A stretch of DNA of 51,865 nucleotides, taken from positions 1 to 51,865 of the forward strand of contig CAJCIS010000292.1 in NCBI GenBank assembly GCA_903970435.1, read 5' to 3'. Of the stretch, positions 50,126-51,865 are shown one piece after another. The translations under genes were made by a program, and so were the position numbers. The first letter of the stretch is position 1, and each line of letters begins with the position of its first letter. The notes under the pieces were generated by a model. That model saw nothing but the letters and a program-made list of their open reading frames with translations, was not told where the DNA came from and did not search any database. Source of the DNA: Acidobacteriota bacterium (GTDB lineage Bacteria > Pseudomonadota > Alphaproteobacteria > Acetobacterales > Acetobacteraceae).

Positions 50126-51381
50126 GATGCGTCTCCCACGAAATTGCCGTGAAACCCGGCAGGAACCCGCACCGGCAAATGCGCCAGGGCCAACGGGCCA
50201 GCCGCAATGTCGGTCGCATCGAAAACCGCGAGGTCCGACGTACATCTGTCGGCGCGAAAAATCACCGTCAGCAGCCATCCGTCGCCCTCCGCTGCGCCCC
50301 TCGGGACGAAAACCGGTTCGGACACGCTGTCTCCGTCCGGCACGCGAAAAAAGCGTTCCGCGCCGGTCAGGTCATCCCGGTGGCACAGCGCATCGAACGC
50401 AGTGAAATAGCCGTGCCGATTGCTGCGCCCCAGGAACCGCTCATCGATCCTGGGAAATTCGCCGCCCGTGCCGCTCAATTTCCGGCTGGTTACTGTCGCA
50501 TTAGGATCGGTAAGATCCAGGTGCCAGCGGCACAAATTCGCATCGCTTGCGGGTAGCACAATGCCATCGGTGCCAGGAAAGAACGGTGGCGCATCCGATA
50601 GCATAAGGTCGACCACCAGCGCTCCGTCGTCCTCCCAAGCATTCATGGTATGAAACGCAAATCCTGGCCCGGATTTGTGCCAGCGCAGGCTTGAGATGCC
50701 TTTTTCCCGGTCCATGACGCCGAGCCACGCCCCGCGATTGGGTTGCCATGTGTAACCAATGAGCGGAAACAGCGGTATCGCGACAAACCGGTCCGTTACG
50801 GCGAAGTCATGCACCATAGCGGCGTAGGGGGCAGAGGCCTGCTCCAGCCGAGCCAGGCTGCCGCTTTGCGACAGTTCGCCTATGCGAATGGTATCGGAAA
50901 AATCTGTTGCCCCGTAACCGAAAAACACCAGTGCGCCGGTGCGCGGATCGTGCTTCGGATGGGCGGTGAACGGTGCGTCCGGCAGGGCGCCGGCGAAATT
51001 TTCGGCGCCAAGTGTCGCCAACGAAGCCGGGTCCAGAGATACTGGCAAATGGGCTTCCTCCAGCGCCAGCAAATGCCCGGCATGGAGAAGGATATTGGTA
51101 TTCGCGACGCCGGCTGGGCTTTGCGCCATCGATTGGCCTTGCGCATCCGCCCAGGATTGCGTGCGCACCCAACGGTTCTTGTAGCCTACGCCGCGCGGAC
51201 CGATCGAGAAGGCATGCACCATGCCGTCTCCGACAAACCAGTGCGCCTCGGGGGCCGGGCGGACGGGGTTAGGACCATTGCGATACAATGTTCCGAGCAG
51301 CGCCGGCGGCATCTGACCGGTGATCGGCAACTCGGCAAAATCATGCTCCATCGCTACCGGCACCCTGTTGTCGAAAACCAT
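50122..51381 (-). CDS. Carotenoid cleavage oxygenase (RPE65/CCD family)
   Basis: A 419-residue seven-bladed propeller enzyme that cleaves polyene or stilbene-type double bonds. Four iron-binding His are present in family contexts: FTAHPKHDP (H141 or H144), MVHDFAVT (H191), FAFHTMNAWE (H244) and GFHGNFV (H411). LYRNGPNPVRPAPEAHWFVGDGMVHAF is the family N-terminal segment. AGGAG seven bases before the ATG at 51381 fixes the start. It is divergent from a TetR-type gene. A carotenoid substrate is plausible in a phototroph but not shown. Confidence 0.9.
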   Translation of the reverse strand: MVFDNRVPVAMEHDFAELPITGQMPPALLGTLYRNGPNPVRPAPEAHWFVGDGMVHAFSIGPRGVGYKNRWVRTQSWADAQGQSMAQSPAGVANTNILLHAGHLLALEEAHLPVSLDPASLATLGAENFAGALPDAPFTAHPKHDPRTGALVFFGYGATDFSDTIRIGELSQSGSLARLEQASAPYAAMVHDFAVTDRFVAIPLFPLIGYTWQPNRGAWLGVMDREKGISSLRWHKSGPGFAFHTMNAWEDDGALVVDLMLSDAPPFFPGTDGIVLPASDANLCRWHLDLTDPNATVTSRKLSGTGGEFPRIDERFLGRSNRHGYFTAFDALCHRDDLTGAERFFRVPDGDSVSEPVFVPRGAAEGDGWLLTVIFRADRCTSDLAVFDATDIAAGPLALAHLPVRVPAGFHGNFVGDAS

Positions 51382-51401
51382 CGGACCGCTCCTTCTTTCC
51401 A

Positions 51402-51415
51402 CTGTCTAGATACAG
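51402..51415. promoter_or_regulatory. Possible operator between carotenoid oxygenase and tetR-type gene
   Basis: Inverted repeat CTGT-N6-ACAG in the 110-bp divergent gap. Short and unsupported by a second copy, so weak. Confidence 0.25.
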
Positions 51416-51491
51416 CGTAGGGCTAGCCAGAGCGATCTGTCCAGTGTAAAGTTCTTGCTCAAGGGGAAAACTTTTGTGTCAAAACCTGCCG

Positions 51492-51865
51492 ATGAAACGC
51501 CCCTATCATCACGGTGATCTGCCTGCAGCCCTGCTGGATGCCGCGGAGGAAATACTGGGCAGTGAGGGGCTGCCGGCGCTGACGTTGCGGGCCGTAGCCC
51601 GCCGGGTCGGCGTTTCGCACACAGCGCCTGCGCCGCATTTCGGCGACTTAACCGGGCTGCTGAGTGAGCTTGCCGCCAAAGGCTATCGTCTGTTCAACGG
51701 TTACCTGCGTGACGCCCCTAACAAATGGGGAGAATATGCCGGCCCGGCGGCGGCAGCTCACGCTTACGTTGCCTTCGCACGCGACCACAAGGCGATGTTT
51801 TCGCTCATGTTCCGTTCGGAGCGCCTGGATTTCACACGGCCCAGTTTAGCCGGTGCGGCCCGCGA
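51492..51865 (+). CDS. TetR/AcrR family regulator, 3' end cut by the window edge
   Basis: The frame opens at an ATG (51492) and stays open to the window end, giving 124 residues. MKRPYHHGDLPAALLDAAEEILGSEG and TLRAVARRVGVSHTAPAPHFGD form a TetR-type helix-turn-helix, and an effector domain follows (FARDHKAMFSLMFRSERLD). It probably controls the divergent carotenoid oxygenase operon. Confidence 0.88.
   Translation, partial: MKRPYHHGDLPAALLDAAEEILGSEGLPALTLRAVARRVGVSHTAPAPHFGDLTGLLSELAAKGYRLFNGYLRDAPNKWGEYAGPAAAAHAYVAFARDHKAMFSLMFRSERLDFTRPSLAGAAR

Overview
The window is GC-rich DNA from an alphaproteobacterium able to make a photosystem. About 22 kb of it (roughly 3.8-27.0 kb) is one arm of a bacteriochlorophyll a photosynthesis gene cluster (PGC). 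It has the C4-pathway 5-aminolevulinate synthase, dark-operative protochlorophyllide reductase, the O2-dependent cyclase AcsF and a PpsR/AerR regulatory pair. This set and order fit a purple or aerobic anoxygenic phototroph. Acetobacteraceae (Rhodopila/Acidiphilium-like) is my best guess, but that is inference. bchCXYZ, bchID, crt and puf genes are not in the window.

Layout. 0-3.7 kb: the 3' end of an SDR oxidoreductase, a frameshifted KstD-like flavoprotein and a BphC/HsaC-type extradiol dioxygenase. 3.8-21.1 kb, minus strand: bchF-bchN-bchB-bchH-bchL-bchM-lhaA-puhA-puhB-puhC-orf101-acsF-puhE/COG0523-hemA, then cycA. Most junctions overlap by a few bases, so this looks like one superoperon. 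21.5-27.0 kb, plus strand and divergent: aerR-ppsR-bchG, then bchP-tspO-orf156. PpsR-type palindromes lie in the bchF/aerR gap. 27.1-44.4 kb: ordinary chromosomal genes (TetR/nitroreductase, OYE, DUF3576 lipoprotein, LolA-like, outer-membrane protein, YggS, berberine-bridge-type flavoprotein, DUF2306-TPR protein, small secreted protein, cupin, methyltransferase, ychF-pth-rplY, queE, omega-aminotransferase). 44.4-49.5 kb: a repeat-rich accessory island with REP hairpins and two decayed REP-associated transposase tails, flanking a HAF-repeat secreted protein and a ToxR/CadC-like TPR regulator. 49.5-51.9 kb: a VC0807-type membrane protein, a carotenoid oxygenase and the 5' part of a TetR regulator.

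Two things stand out. First, PuhE (photosynthetic complex assembly protein) is fused in one uninterrupted frame to a complete COG0523/CobW-type metal-chaperone GTPase with a His-rich loop. It sits between acsF and hemA, which would tie metal delivery physically to photosystem assembly. Second, a short AT-rich stem-loop repeat occurs about 20 times, only between genes or at their ends. It occurs singly or as facing pairs, and its stem bases change together between copies, so the hairpin itself appears to be conserved.

How the PGC genes work together: HemA makes aminolevulinate. BchH/BchM/AcsF/BchLNB/BchF/BchG/BchP carry Mg-porphyrin to phytylated bacteriochlorophyll. LhaA, PuhB, PuhC and PuhE assemble the light-harvesting complex and the reaction centre, whose H subunit is PuhA. 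Cytochrome c2 re-reduces the reaction centre. PpsR, AerR and perhaps TspO adjust expression to oxygen, light and cobalamin/tetrapyrrole status.
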